DNA of 64,000 nucleotides from Thermosipho affectus (GTDB taxonomy: Bacteria; Thermotogota; Thermotogae; Thermotogales; Fervidobacteriaceae). A model generated the notes under the pieces. The model searched no databases, was not told where the DNA came from, and saw only the letters and a program-made list of their open reading frames with translations. The position numbers and the translations under genes were made by a program. The DNA lies in NCBI RefSeq assembly GCF_001990485.1, contig NZ_LBFC01000018.1, positions 124,001 through 188,000 on the forward strand, given 5' to 3'. Positions 16,853 to 26,521 of this stretch are shown here, one piece after another (the first letter of the stretch is position 1; each line of letters starts with the position of its first letter).

Positions 16853-17920
16853 GTGAAATTGGCCATAGTCTTTGGAACAAGACCTGAGGTTATAAAGGTA
16901 GCAACGGTTTACTTGAAGGCAAAAGAAATGGGAATAGATGTAAAGATGATTGCAACTGCGCAACATAGAGAAATGATGGATATGATGTTAGGTGTTTTTG
17001 GAATTTCCCCCGATTATGATATGAACATTATGAAAAAAAATCAATCTTTAAACCATATATCATCGGCTGTGTTTTTAAAGTTAGATGAAATAATACAAAA
17101 AGAAAGATTTGACTGGTTATTTGTTCAAGGAGATACCACCACCGCTATGACAAGTGCGCTTTGTGCATTTAATAGAGGGGTAAAAGTAGGTCATATTGAG
17201 GCTGGTTTAAGAAGTGGTAATTTAAAGGATCCGTTTCCAGAGGAAATGAATAGGCGTGTAATTGATCAAGTATCTGATTTAATGTTTGCACCTACAAAAA
17301 TGTCGTGTGAAAATTTAAAAAAAGAGGGACATGAGGAGAAAAGAATTGTAATTACGGGTAATACGGTGGTAGATGCACTATTTTACATAAGGGATAAATT
17401 TGATCTAAAAGTTATTAGAGAAAGTATAGTAAAAGAAGAGGATTATATTCTTGTGACTCTACATAGAAGAGAAAATTGGGGAGAGAAAATGTCAAACATT
17501 TTGAAAGGGATAAAGAGATTTTCAAAGGAAACGGGTAAAAAAATAGTATTTCCCGTGCATTTAAATCCTAAAGTAAGAAAAGTAGTTTTTGAAGAATTGG
17601 AAGGTTTTGAAAATGCATTATTAATAGACCCTGTAAATTACGTTGAATTTTTAAGCCTCTTATCTAGTGCTGCAATTGTTGCATCTGACAGTGGTGGGGT
17701 ACAAGAAGAGGCACCAAGTTTTGGAAAATTTGTGGTTGTTTGTAGAAATACAACTGAAAGGCCAGAGCTTATAAGAGAAGGTTATGGAATATTGGCAGGG
17801 ACATCTGAAGAGGGAGTGTATAAAGCGTTGATCAAAGGAATTGAAGAAAAATTAGATGGGAAGAATCCGTTTGGTGACGGAAAGGCATCTGAAAGAATAA
17901 TATCTTACATTTTGGAGTGA
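16853..17920 (+). CDS. wecB: UDP-N-acetylglucosamine 2-epimerase (second copy)
   Basis: 355 residues. The bacterial-type signatures are clear: FGTRPEVIKVA, TAQHREMMDMML, QGDTTTAMTSA, HIEAGLRSGN, PFPEEMNRRVIDQ, LHRRENWGE, and SDSGGVQEEAPSFGK. It converts UDP-GlcNAc to UDP-ManNAc. GTG start six bases after the MFS stop; four bases before the next gene. It shares the fold and active-site residues with the copy at 9716-10777 but differs widely in sequence, so the two were probably acquired separately rather than by recent duplication. Confidence 0.93.
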   Translation: MKLAIVFGTRPEVIKVATVYLKAKEMGIDVKMIATAQHREMMDMMLGVFGISPDYDMNIMKKNQSLNHISSAVFLKLDEIIQKERFDWLFVQGDTTTAMTSALCAFNRGVKVGHIEAGLRSGNLKDPFPEEMNRRVIDQVSDLMFAPTKMSCENLKKEGHEEKRIVITGNTVVDALFYIRDKFDLKVIRESIVKEEDYILVTLHRRENWGEKMSNILKGIKRFSKETGKKIVFPVHLNPKVRKVVFEELEGFENALLIDPVNYVEFLSLLSSAAIVASDSGGVQEEAPSFGKFVVVCRNTTERPELIREGYGILAGTSEEGVYKALIKGIEEKLDGKNPFGDGKASERIISYILE

Positions 17921-17924
17921 AATT

Positions 17925-19289
17925 ATGAATTTAGAAAGATTTATTTTAAATGGAGAATTTAAAAAAGTTGTAGAATTTTTGGAAAAAGGTGCAAAAAGTG
18001 CGAAAGATTTCAATATTTTGGGGGTTGCGTATTATAACCTTGGAAAAAGAAATAAGGCCATTTCAAACTTTAAAAGGGCACTCTATTTGGACCAAAATAA
18101 CATAGATGCGCTTTTTAATCTTTCTGAAATATACATTCAACTTGGAAAATATGTTAAAGCAAAAGATTACGTGTTAATGCTTTTAAAAATGTATCCTACG
18201 TGGGATGTTTACGATATGTTATCGAATATTTATACGTTTGAAGGTTTTTTTGAGAGTGCATATGAGAGTTTAAAGAAAGCAATAGCGATAGCACCTCAAG
18301 AAAAAGCACATCTATTGAGAGAAAAGCTTGACTTATTAACGGAAAGAATGGAGAAAGTAAAATTGCAAAAAAAGCTTGCAATAGTGTGTGCAAAGGGATT
18401 TGATAATTTTATAGATGATATAGTACATGAATTATCTGATCAATATTGGGTGCAGCGTAGGGTAGTTAAAACTGAAAAAGAAATAAAAGATGCGATTAAT
18501 TGGGCAGATATTGTATGGCTTGAATGGGCAAATGAAGTTGCTGTTATAGCTACAAATTATCCTGAAATTAAGGGAAAGCGTGTTGTTTTAAGACTTCATG
18601 GATATGAGTCGTTGAGAAAAGATTTTCTTTTAAAGATAAATTGGAATAATGTTGATGATTTGATATTTGTTGCGAAAAATGTTATGAAAACGGCTGTGGA
18701 AAACCAGCCAATTATACAAACTATTCCGATTCACTTTGTTCCGAATGGGATAAACCTTGAAAAATACAAATACAAAGTACGTGAAAAAGGTTACAACATA
18801 GGTTTTCTTGGATTTTTCAACTACAAGAAAAATCCCATATTAGCTGTCCAGATTCTAAAGAAATTGGTGGATAAGGATAAAAAATATAAACTTTATTGGG
18901 CGGGTCAGATACAGGATGATAGGATGTGGAGGTATATAAATTACATATTGAAAAAGATGGGTATAATAGAAAATTTTGTCTTTGATGGATGGGTAGACGA
19001 TACAGACGAATGGTTGGAAGATAAGGATGTGTTTCTTTCAACTAGCATACACGAAGGTTATGGTATAGCGATAATGGAGGCTATGGCCAAAGGTATAAAG
19101 CCTGTAATACACAATTTTTACATAGCAGAAGAGTTTTACCCAAAAAAATACTTGTTTAATACAGTAGATGAGGCAGTAGATATGATAACAAATGATGACT
19201 ATACTTCAGATGAATATAGAAAGTTTATTAAGAAGTATTCACTTAAAAATCAAATTCAAAAGATAAAATCGATTATACAAGGAATTTAA
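17925..19289 (+). CDS. TPR-glycosyltransferase fusion
   Basis: 454 residues. Residues about 1-140 form three to four tetratricopeptide repeats (for example NILGVAYYNLGKRNKAISNF and ALFNLSEIYIQLGKYVKAKDY). From about 145 a GT-B glycosyltransferase follows: WADIVWLEWANEV, VVLRLHGYES, HFVPNGINLEKY, IGFLGFFNYKKNP and STSIHEGYGIAIMEAMAKG, the last holding the E-x7-E donor site. TPRs in such fusions usually bind a protein partner or acceptor protein, so protein glycosylation or scaffolded glycan assembly is possible. It is the last gene of the operon. Confidence 0.85.
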   Translation: MNLERFILNGEFKKVVEFLEKGAKSAKDFNILGVAYYNLGKRNKAISNFKRALYLDQNNIDALFNLSEIYIQLGKYVKAKDYVLMLLKMYPTWDVYDMLSNIYTFEGFFESAYESLKKAIAIAPQEKAHLLREKLDLLTERMEKVKLQKKLAIVCAKGFDNFIDDIVHELSDQYWVQRRVVKTEKEIKDAINWADIVWLEWANEVAVIATNYPEIKGKRVVLRLHGYESLRKDFLLKINWNNVDDLIFVAKNVMKTAVENQPIIQTIPIHFVPNGINLEKYKYKVREKGYNIGFLGFFNYKKNPILAVQILKKLVDKDKKYKLYWAGQIQDDRMWRYINYILKKMGIIENFVFDGWVDDTDEWLEDKDVFLSTSIHEGYGIAIMEAMAKGIKPVIHNFYIAEEFYPKKYLFNTVDEAVDMITNDDYTSDEYRKFIKKYSLKNQIQKIKSIIQGI

Positions 19290-19350
19290 GCTAAAATACT
19301 TTTGATTTTTGCAAATAGCATCATTTGTTGTGAAATTGTAATTATAATAA

Positions 19351-19359
19351 TGATATAAT
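19351..19359 (+). promoter_or_regulatory. Extended -10 promoter of the envelope/plsY operon
   Basis: TGATATAAT, 20 bases before GTG 19380 and followed by AGGAGGT. No clear -35. It would drive the long plus-strand operon from 19380 to at least 26517 and perhaps 27661. Confidence 0.5.
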
Positions 19360-19379
19360 TTATTCCAGGAGGTAAAGGT

Positions 19380-20171
19380 GTGGAGAAAATTATAATTGTT
19401 ATTTCGATATTGTTAGTGTCAGTTATTTTGCTTTTTCCAAAAGAAAAAAATCTGGATTTTGACGGTGTTACACTAAGGGTTTTACCGTTTAATGCAATAA
19501 TCGTGGAAAAAGATCTTTCAGTTGCAAAGAGAATTAAACAATTGTACGAAAAAGAAAAGCTTTTCGTATTTGAAGGAAGTGTTGTATCTTTTCAAAAAAA
19601 GGAAAATGAGGCATTTTCTCAAGCAACGAATAAGGCAAGACAAGAACTTTCTGCATTTTTGGGTGCAAAGGTAAGTTCCGATGTGAACTTAAGGGAGAAA
19701 GTATCTGGAATAAGGGGAACATTTGGATATTACCAAGATGCAAGTGTTGTAGTTGATAATTTTGTTTCAAGTTCAAAGGTAATTGCAAGATGGAAGATTC
19801 CTCAGGGAAAAGGTATGTTTGAGTATCACGTATTAGTGCTTTATGATCCTGAGGCATTTGATACATTTATAAAACAGAGGGAACATGAGATAAATTTGTA
19901 CTACGTAAAGCTTAATATAGAAAAAAGAAAAGTTACTAAGTTTTTAAAAATAGAGAATTTTGAAAAATTCAGGCAGGAATTTGAAAAGATAAAAAAAATA
20001 GGGAGTGCAATAGTAATAGAGATTTTGAATGGTAAAATAATTTCAAGGGAAAAAGATCCTATTTTATTTTTGATAAAAGATATAGGTTTAGAAGATGGAA
20101 AATACAGAATAATTTACCTAAAAAAGGAAAGAGAACTTACGTTGTTTATTTTTAAGGAGGCAAAAATGTGA
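19380..20171 (+). CDS. Exported or membrane-anchored LPP20-like protein
   Basis: 263 residues with an N-terminal hydrophobic segment (about residues 4-20), a signal or anchor. The central part (AFSQATNKARQELSAFLGAKVSSDVN and the later FVSSSKVIARWKIPQG plus YHVLVLYDPE) resembles the LPP20/FlgT-N-like envelope family, in which a short alpha-beta domain carries an 'A...KAR..L..fl...V' helix. I cannot assign an activity. The GTG at 19380 follows AGGAGGT. Its stop overlaps the plsY start, so it is coupled with membrane lipid synthesis genes and with the propeller protein. Confidence 0.55.
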   Translation: MEKIIIVISILLVSVILLFPKEKNLDFDGVTLRVLPFNAIIVEKDLSVAKRIKQLYEKEKLFVFEGSVVSFQKKENEAFSQATNKARQELSAFLGAKVSSDVNLREKVSGIRGTFGYYQDASVVVDNFVSSSKVIARWKIPQGKGMFEYHVLVLYDPEAFDTFIKQREHEINLYYVKLNIEKRKVTKFLKIENFEKFRQEFEKIKKIGSAIVIEILNGKIISREKDPILFLIKDIGLEDGKYRIIYLKKERELTLFIFKEAKM

Positions 20172-20770
20172 AGTATCTTTATCCTGCTTTAATAGGTTAC
20201 TTTTTAGGAGCGATCCCTTTCAGTTTTTTTATTGCAAAAATAAAGGGAATAGATATAAGGAAAACGGGAAGTGGAAATGTAGGAGGTACAAATGTATTAA
20301 GGAATGCAGGAGCATTTTACGGTGCACTTGCTTTCTTTTTTGATATATTCAAGGCGTATTTAGCGGTTATTTTAGTTGGAGATTTAGGTTTAGATTCCAT
20401 GCTAATTGCTGGGGTTATGGCCGTTTTCGGACATTGTTATTCTGTCTTTTTGAGATTTAAAGGTGGCAAAGGTGTGGCAAGCACATTTGGAGTGTTTTTG
20501 GCAATTTATCCGTGGAGTGGACTTGTATTTTTTGTTTTTTGGCTTTTGATTGTTTCTATAACAAAATACGTTTCTCTTGCGTCTATGGTTGGTTTAACAT
20601 GTGGTGCGCTTTTTACTTGGATTATGGGAAAAGACTTTTGGCCTATTTTTTTAGCACTTTCTCTCTTTTCCATATTGAGACATAGGGGAAATATTGAAAG
20701 ATTAATAAAGGGAAATGAAAGAAAAACCGATGTAGTTGGATATTTCTTTGGGAAGGTGAAGAAAAATTGA
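20168..20770 (+). CDS. plsY: Glycerol-3-phosphate acyltransferase PlsY
   Basis: 200 residues, five to seven membrane helices. The three conserved PlsY loops are visible: GSGNVGGTNVLRNAG near residues 36-50, GHCYSVFLRFKGGKGVAS near 90-110 and a later GNI segment. It transfers an acyl group from acyl-phosphate to sn-glycerol-3-phosphate, the first step of phospholipid synthesis, at the cytoplasmic membrane. The GTG start at 20168 overlaps the upstream stop; AAGGAGG precedes it. It would need PlsX to supply acyl-phosphate, which is not in this window. Confidence 0.95.
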   Translation: MKYLYPALIGYFLGAIPFSFFIAKIKGIDIRKTGSGNVGGTNVLRNAGAFYGALAFFFDIFKAYLAVILVGDLGLDSMLIAGVMAVFGHCYSVFLRFKGGKGVASTFGVFLAIYPWSGLVFFVFWLLIVSITKYVSLASMVGLTCGALFTWIMGKDFWPIFLALSLFSILRHRGNIERLIKGNERKTDVVGYFFGKVKKN

Positions 20771-22254
20771 AGAAAATAATTGTTGTTTTTTTAATCTTAA
20801 CAGTTTCTTGTTTTGCTATATTAACCGAAGAGCAAAGTAGGCAATTTTTAAGTGAAGCCATAAAGTTGTGGGGAAAAGGGGATTTTCAAGCTGCAAGCAA
20901 GAAAATGGATGATGCCATTACGGGAAGTATTTCCGCCCGTGAAATTCCATGGTTTTGGTATTTTAAGGCGAAAGTTGATATTTACAATGACCGTGTAGAT
21001 ATTGCTAAAGAAAATTTAGAAACTTTATTGACCTTTACCAATATAGAAGAAATAAGGGATTTGTACAATAAAATAAGCATATTTAACAACCCAGAAAGTG
21101 TAGAAATTAATGGGTATGACTTTAAATTTGTTGAAGAGTACATGGGAAAAGAAGGATTAACCGAGTATTTTTACTCACCTGTTGGACTTGCTGTGTACGG
21201 AGAGATAATATACTTAATAGATAAAGAAAATAAAAGATTAATTAAGATAAAAAATGGAAGTATAGTAGATATTAAAAAATTAAGTTTTACTCCAAAGAGT
21301 ATAGCTACGGATAGTTTTGGAAATCTATACATATCGTCAAATGATGCTATTTACAAAAACGGTAAACTTTTGTATTCTAATTTAAAATCCCCTATTATTG
21401 CAGGTGTAGATAGAGCGGGAAGGATAATTGTTGTAGATACAACAAAGATTTATGCGTTTGGAGATAAAAAAACAGAAAAGATGTTACCTATTCCTACCAT
21501 TACACTTGACTGTGAGATTAACTACGAAAATCTCTATATTTTAGATGCATATTCCGGCAAAATTTTGGTGTATGATCTGTATACATTTAAAAAGAAAGGT
21601 GAAATACCTTTAAAAGAAAAGATATGGAGTTTTGAAGTTACCCCAGCAGGAAGAATAATATATTTTATTGGCAACAAGATTTACGTAGACGGAAGACAAT
21701 TTGAAGTTAACTCAACACCTATGTTTATAGAGTATTCTTATCCAAATCTCTTCGTTATTGATTGGAAAGAAGACGTTGTAAAGAGATATCTTTTAAAGGA
21801 TGATTTACCGATTTTTGTGAAGGTGGAAGACTTTGAAACTAAAGATGCAACTTTAACTTTGAATGTTTCCGTTGAAGATTTTTTTGGGAATGATATATAC
21901 CTTGCAAGTGAGTTTTTAAATTTATACGAAGAAGATGTAAGGGAATATATTGATATTAATGGAAAAACCATAACAAAGGATGCAACTAATATAGCATCAA
22001 AAAATCTTTTAACGGATAGATTCTTAGGAAAGACTTTATATGAAGATAAAAATTGGAAATATACAGGTGGTGCAAAAATAGCTTTTAAAAATAGGGGAAA
22101 ATACGTGTGGCAATTAACGTATAATTACGCAAAAATCTTTCCTATTCCGCTTGTTAGAGTAGCAGTTAAATTTGAAATGTTCGATAAAAAGTACAGTGAT
22201 ATAGTTATATACACGGAGGATGTTATTAGTGGAGAAGCTTCTAAAGGCGATTGA
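20767..22254 (+). CDS. Exported protein with helical repeats and beta-propeller (NHL-like)
   Basis: 495 residues. A signal peptide of about 18 residues ends LTVSCFA; the Cys could be lipidated or the cut could follow FA. Residues about 20-110 look like TPR-type helices (FLSEAIKLWGKGDFQAASKKM). Residues about 130-345 contain repeating short strands of NHL/beta-propeller type (SPVGLAVYGEIIYLID, SIATDSFGNLYISS, GVDRAGRIIVVDT). A beta-rich domain ends the protein. It is likely extracytoplasmic and involved in envelope interactions, but its function is unknown. The TTG start at 20767 overlaps the plsY stop; the next TPR gene starts inside its end. Confidence 0.6.
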   Translation: MKKIIVVFLILTVSCFAILTEEQSRQFLSEAIKLWGKGDFQAASKKMDDAITGSISAREIPWFWYFKAKVDIYNDRVDIAKENLETLLTFTNIEEIRDLYNKISIFNNPESVEINGYDFKFVEEYMGKEGLTEYFYSPVGLAVYGEIIYLIDKENKRLIKIKNGSIVDIKKLSFTPKSIATDSFGNLYISSNDAIYKNGKLLYSNLKSPIIAGVDRAGRIIVVDTTKIYAFGDKKTEKMLPIPTITLDCEINYENLYILDAYSGKILVYDLYTFKKKGEIPLKEKIWSFEVTPAGRIIYFIGNKIYVDGRQFEVNSTPMFIEYSYPNLFVIDWKEDVVKRYLLKDDLPIFVKVEDFETKDATLTLNVSVEDFFGNDIYLASEFLNLYEEDVREYIDINGKTITKDATNIASKNLLTDRFLGKTLYEDKNWKYTGGAKIAFKNRGKYVWQLTYNYAKIFPIPLVRVAVKFEMFDKKYSDIVIYTEDVISGEASKGD

Positions 22255-22648
22255 ACTTACAAAGATGGGAAGGTTAGATGAAGCAGAAAAGATTTATAAA
22301 GAACTTATTAAAGAAAATATACCAGAGGCGTACAATAATTTGGGGAATATATATAGAAAGAAAGGGTTAATTGCAAGGGCTATTGAATACTATCAAAAAG
22401 CAATTGAGATAAAACCTGATTTTGCCGAGTGTTATTTTAATCTGGGCTGTGCGTATATGGAGATAGATAACTACTCTATGGCTATATTTAGCATGGAAAA
22501 GGCGGAAAAATTGGGATTTAAACAGTTTGATTTGGATGTGCAACTTGCATTATGTTACTTGGCAGTTGGAAATAAGAAGCGGGCAAATCAAAGGATGAAA
22601 GATGAAAAGGTGAGGGAAGAAGTATTAAAGTATATCGAGGAGGGGTAA
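22229..22648 (+). CDS. Small TPR protein
   Basis: 139 residues, no signal peptide, made of about three tetratricopeptide repeats (AIELTKMGRLDEAEKIYKEL, AYNNLGNIYRKKGLIARAIEYY, CYFNLGCAYMEIDNYSMAIF) and a short tail. A cytoplasmic protein-protein interaction scaffold is expected. I choose GTG 22229 because GGAGG at 22215-22219 fits it; the in-frame ATG at 22220 lies directly against that site. It overlaps the propeller-protein gene by 26 bases. Confidence 0.75.
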   Translation: MEKLLKAIELTKMGRLDEAEKIYKELIKENIPEAYNNLGNIYRKKGLIARAIEYYQKAIEIKPDFAECYFNLGCAYMEIDNYSMAIFSMEKAEKLGFKQFDLDVQLALCYLAVGNKKRANQRMKDEKVREEVLKYIEEG

Positions 22649-22649
22649 A

Positions 22650-23261
22650 ATGGAGAATTTGCAATTTTATTTAAAACCCTTGTTTGAATATTGGTATTAT
22701 TCGTTAATTTCCGGTGTGTTTTTACTCTTTGCTGCAAAATTTGTTGAAAAGATAGCCATAGCAGTGTTGGGCTTTTTGCTGGGGATAAATATGATTTTTC
22801 CTGTTGTTGTGGAAAAAGTTCCGCAATTAAATGAAGTACTTTCAAATTATTATCAAATTGCCATGATAGTTGTTGGGATTATAACCGCTGCAATTTTGTA
22901 CGCGCTGTATAAGTCTATTACCTTTATATTTGGTTTTGGTATAGTGGGAATTTTGGGTTATTACCTTACAGATATTGTTTTAAAATATTTGAATTTAAAT
23001 GCTAACAATCCAACATATATTGCAATTGGAACGGGTTTAGTTTTTGGGATATTAGGGGGTATAGTTACCTACAAAAAAAGTTCTGAAGTAATTGGTATTC
23101 TCTCTGTTTTGATAGGTGCAGGAACTTTGGCAGTTGTAGCAATGAAATTTATTTCCCATGGAGATTTAACTACTCCACTTTATTCTTCTGTTTTCTTGGT
23201 GATTTTTTTGTTGTTAGTGGTTATTGGTTTTGTTGTAAATTTCAGAAAGAAAAAAGAGTAA
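22650..23261 (+). CDS. Membrane protein, DUF4203/TMEM198-like
   Basis: 203 residues with about seven hydrophobic segments, Gly-rich (FGFGIVGILGYYL, IGTGLVFGILGGIVTYKKSS). The alternation of short helices and a YKK turn resembles the DUF4203 (TMEM198-like) fold. No catalytic or transport motif is seen. It begins with ATG after AGGAGGGG, one base after the TPR gene, and lies 18 bases before pheT in the same operon. Function unknown. Confidence 0.6.
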   Translation: MENLQFYLKPLFEYWYYSLISGVFLLFAAKFVEKIAIAVLGFLLGINMIFPVVVEKVPQLNEVLSNYYQIAMIVVGIITAAILYALYKSITFIFGFGIVGILGYYLTDIVLKYLNLNANNPTYIAIGTGLVFGILGGIVTYKKSSEVIGILSVLIGAGTLAVVAMKFISHGDLTTPLYSSVFLVIFLLLVVIGFVVNFRKKKE

Positions 23262-23279
23262 AATTGGAGGTGGACCGTT

Positions 23280-25616
23280 TTGAAACTTTCTTTTGAATGG
23301 TTAAAGGATTTTGTAAAAATAGATAAATCTCCAGAAGAAGTTGCTGAAAGGTTGAGTTTAACGGGTACTAATGTTGAAGAAGTGATAATTCCTTTTGATG
23401 TAAGTGGAAAAGTTGTTGTGGGGAAAGTTATCGATGTAGAAAATCACCCTAATGCAGATAGGTTGATTGTGTGTAAAGTTGATGTGGGAACAGAGGTGAA
23501 AACTATTGTTACTGGTGATTTAACAGTTTCAAAAGGAAGTATTGTTCCAGTTGCACTTGAGGGGGCAAAGCTTGGTGAAATTACAATAAAACCTAGGAAA
23601 ATGCGTGGAATCATGTCTGAAGGCATGATGTGTTCCCTTCAAGAATTAGGTCTTGAAGAAAATTCAAGTGGAGTGTATAAGTTTAAAGATGAAGTACCTG
23701 TTGGTACCGATGTTATTGAATATTTTGGGCTTAACGATAGGGTACTTGATATAGAGATTACTCCAAATAGGCCAGATTGTCTTAGTGTAAAAGGAATTGC
23801 AAGGGAATTATCCGCCATATACGATGTGGATTTGAACCTAAATACAAAGGTTTTTGAAGGAGGAGAAGAATGTCCTGTTGAAATTTCCATTGAGAGTGAA
23901 GGGTGTTTTAGGTACACAGCTAGAGTAATAAGAGGTATAAAAGTAAAAGAGAGTCCTCTGTGGCTACAAAAAAGATTAATTGCATCCGGACTTAGACCAA
24001 TAAATAATATTGTAGATATTACAAATTATGTAATGATTGAAACGGGACATCCAATTCACGCATTTGATTTGAGAAATACTTCTAAGATAGTGGTTAAAGA
24101 TGCAAAGGGAGATGAAGAAATATTACTACTCGATGGAAAAAAGTACAAACTTAAAGGTGGAGAGGTACTTATAACAAATGGGGAAAGAATTTTGGCGCTT
24201 GGTGGAGTTATGGGCGGAGAAGAATCAGGAGTTAAAGATGATACAACGGATATTTTGCTTGAAGTTGCTATGTTTGATCCTGTAAGAGTGAGAAAAACCT
24301 CAAAAGCACATGCAATTATGACAGATTCTTCATATCGTTTCGAAAGGGGAGTTGATCCAAACGATGCAATAGATGTGATAAATAGGTTAACAGAGCTTAT
24401 TTTAGAGTTATCAGGTGGAATACCTTCAAAGATAAAAGACGTGGTAAGGAGAAAAATTGAAAGAACGAATATCAATTTTGACTTTTCTATGGCCAAAAAA
24501 ATAATAGGTGTAGATATACCAAAAGAAAGGCAAATAAAGATATTAAACAGATTGGGTTTTGAAGTCAAAGATAATACGGTGTTTGTACCTACGTTTAGGT
24601 ATTTTGATGTTACACGCCCTATAGACCTTGTTGAGGAAATTTCCAGAATATATGGTATGGAAAATATCGAAGGTGAACCATTTAAGGTGACTGTAAATAG
24701 TGCCTCAAGGGATAAAATACAAGAACTCAGGTATATGTTAAAAGAAACGTTGAAGGCAGAAGGTTTTTTAGAAGCCATGAACCTTTCGTTTGTTTCTGAT
24801 GATTGGAGTATAACGGGATACAAGGTGCAGATATCAAACCCAATTAACGAAGAGTTGAGTGTTATGCGACCTTCTTTGCTCAACGGACTTCTTGAATCAC
24901 TTTCGTATAACTACAAAAGACAAAACAAAGATGTGAAGCTATTTGAAGTGGGTAGGGTATATATAGAGGAAAATGGGAGACCAAGGGACATAGAAAAGGT
25001 GGCTGCAGTTGTTACGGGAAGGCTCAATAAAAGAGATTACACAGACCAACGAAGAGTTGATTTCTATACGTTTAAAGGTATGCTTGAGAACGTGTTGGAC
25101 GAATTTAATGTTTCTGCAAGCTTTGTACCGTGTGAAATTGAGGGATTTGTACCAACAAGGTGTGCAAGAGTTGTTGTAGATGATAAAGATGTTGGAATAA
25201 TTGGAATGTTTGATCCAGATTTTGTAAATCAACGCTTTGACGTGAAAGACGAAGTGTATGCGTTTGAACTTTCAACTGATTTTATATACGAAAAGTACGT
25301 GGAGGTTCCTGCGTACAAAGAAAGTGTACAATTTCCTTCAGTGAGAAGAGATGTATCACTCTTGGTGCCGGATAGCTTTATGCTTGGGAATATATTGGAC
25401 AGTTTCTTTAAGTACAAATACGTTGAAGAGGTTGGTATTTCGGATATTTATAAAGGAAAAGGTGTTGAAGAAGGATATAAAAGTGTTACGGTGTATTGTG
25501 TGTTTAGAGCAAAGGATAGAACTTTGAAGGAAGAAGAAGTGAACAAAATTTGGGATAAACTTAAAAGAGATTTGGTTTATAAATATCCTTTAAAATTGAG
25601 ATTTGAGGAGGTATGA
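23280..25616 (+). CDS. pheT: Phenylalanine-tRNA ligase beta subunit
   Basis: 778 residues, near the usual 790. The domain order is complete: EMAP/tRNA-binding OB fold (about 40-150), B3/B4 editing domain (about 210-390, with [25 protein letters not shown]), B5 (about 400-475), catalytic-like core, and the C-terminal ferredoxin-like anticodon-binding domain (about 685-778, [12 protein letters not shown]). It forms the heterotetramer with PheS, charging tRNA-Phe, and edits misactivated Tyr. It has a TTG start after GGAGGTGG. pheS is not immediately upstream, where many bacteria have it, and is not in the window. Confidence 0.97.
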   Translation: MKLSFEWLKDFVKIDKSPEEVAERLSLTGTNVEEVIIPFDVSGKVVVGKVIDVENHPNADRLIVCKVDVGTEVKTIVTGDLTVSKGSIVPVALEGAKLGEITIKPRKMRGIMSEGMMCSLQELGLEENSSGVYKFKDEVPVGTDVIEYFGLNDRVLDIEITPNRPDCLSVKGIARELSAIYDVDLNLNTKVFEGGEECPVEISIESEGCFRYTARVIRGIKVKESPLWLQKRLIASGLRPINNIVDITNYVMIETGHPIHAFDLRNTSKIVVKDAKGDEEILLLDGKKYKLKGGEVLITNGERILALGGVMGGEESGVKDDTTDILLEVAMFDPVRVRKTSKAHAIMTDSSYRFERGVDPNDAIDVINRLTELILELSGGIPSKIKDVVRRKIERTNINFDFSMAKKIIGVDIPKERQIKILNRLGFEVKDNTVFVPTFRYFDVTRPIDLVEEISRIYGMENIEGEPFKVTVNSASRDKIQELRYMLKETLKAEGFLEAMNLSFVSDDWSITGYKVQISNPINEELSVMRPSLLNGLLESLSYNYKRQNKDVKLFEVGRVYIEENGRPRDIEKVAAVVTGRLNKRDYTDQRRVDFYTFKGMLENVLDEFNVSASFVPCEIEGFVPTRCARVVVDDKDVGIIGMFDPDFVNQRFDVKDEVYAFELSTDFIYEKYVEVPAYKESVQFPSVRRDVSLLVPDSFMLGNILDSFFKYKYVEEVGISDIYKGKGVEEGYKSVTVYCVFRAKDRTLKEEEVNKIWDKLKRDLVYKYPLKLRFEEV

Positions 25617-25617
25617 A

Positions 25618-26517
25618 ATGAGATCGGGATTTGTTGCACTTGCTGGAAAGCCTAATGTAGGTAAATCTTCTATTGTAAACGCCGTTGTGGGTAAAAAAGT
25701 ACTCATAGTTTCAGACAAGCCACAGACTACGAGAAATAGGATAAATGTGATCCATACAACAAGTGATTATCAAGTAATATTTGTGGATACACCTGGTATC
25801 CACAAACCTTTGTACAGATTGGGTGAATACATGGTTAAGGCTGCAGTAAGTGCACTTAAAGGTGTTGACCTTGTTTTAACCGTTGTTGATGCTAAACAGG
25901 GAATAAGAAAGCCAGAAGAATTTGTTTTTGATTATGTAAATCAGTCTAATACAAAGACTATTGGGGTTATAAATAAGATAGATCTTGTAGATGGTGAAAG
26001 GATAAAATCGTTGGAAAAAAAGATGGAAGATGGATTAAAAAATTGTATTTCTATTATAAAGACTTCCGCTGTCACAGGTGAGGGAATAAAAGAACTTTTA
26101 GATTTAATAGTGGATAATCTACCAGAAGGACCTCAATATTACCCAGAAGATATGGTAACGGATAGGCCCCTTTCATTTATGGCTTCCGAGATTGTTAGGG
26201 AAAAAATTTTTCATTTGACGTACGAAGAAGTACCACATTCCGTTGCGGTTATTGTCGAAGAAATTAAGGAAAGGGAAAATGGGGTTTTGTACATTAGGGC
26301 GAATATTTATGTTGATAGGAAAAGTCAGAAGGGAATTATCATAGGAAACAAGGGGAATATGATAAAGAAAATAGGTCAAAATGCACGGCAAGAGATAGAG
26401 TATTTAGTGGGTAATAAGGTATTTCTTGATTTGCATGTGAAGGTAAAAGAAAAATGGAGAGATAAAGATTTTATTATCTTAAACGAGATAGGAATGAAAG
26501 ATGATTTAAGGGGGTGA
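25618..26517 (+). CDS. era: GTPase Era
   Basis: 299 residues. The GTPase domain shows G1 [10 protein letters not shown]3 DTPGIHKP, and G4 NKID. The C-terminal KH domain has [15 protein letters not shown], which binds the 3' end of 16S rRNA. It is an assembly factor for the 30S subunit, peripheral to the membrane. I place the start at ATG 25618 with GAGGAGG at 25604-25611, just after the pheT stop. The longer reading from 25603 would run over the ribosome binding site. It is cotranscribed with pheT. Confidence 0.96.
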   Translation: MRSGFVALAGKPNVGKSSIVNAVVGKKVLIVSDKPQTTRNRINVIHTTSDYQVIFVDTPGIHKPLYRLGEYMVKAAVSALKGVDLVLTVVDAKQGIRKPEEFVFDYVNQSNTKTIGVINKIDLVDGERIKSLEKKMEDGLKNCISIIKTSAVTGEGIKELLDLIVDNLPEGPQYYPEDMVTDRPLSFMASEIVREKIFHLTYEEVPHSVAVIVEEIKERENGVLYIRANIYVDRKSQKGIIIGNKGNMIKKIGQNARQEIEYLVGNKVFLDLHVKVKEKWRDKDFIILNEIGMKDDLRG

Positions 26518-26521
26518 GTGT

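Noticed and set aside
24056-24883. A 275-codon minus-strand frame within pheT
   Set aside because: It lies opposite conserved pheT domains, with Ser/Thr/Leu-rich composition and no start context.
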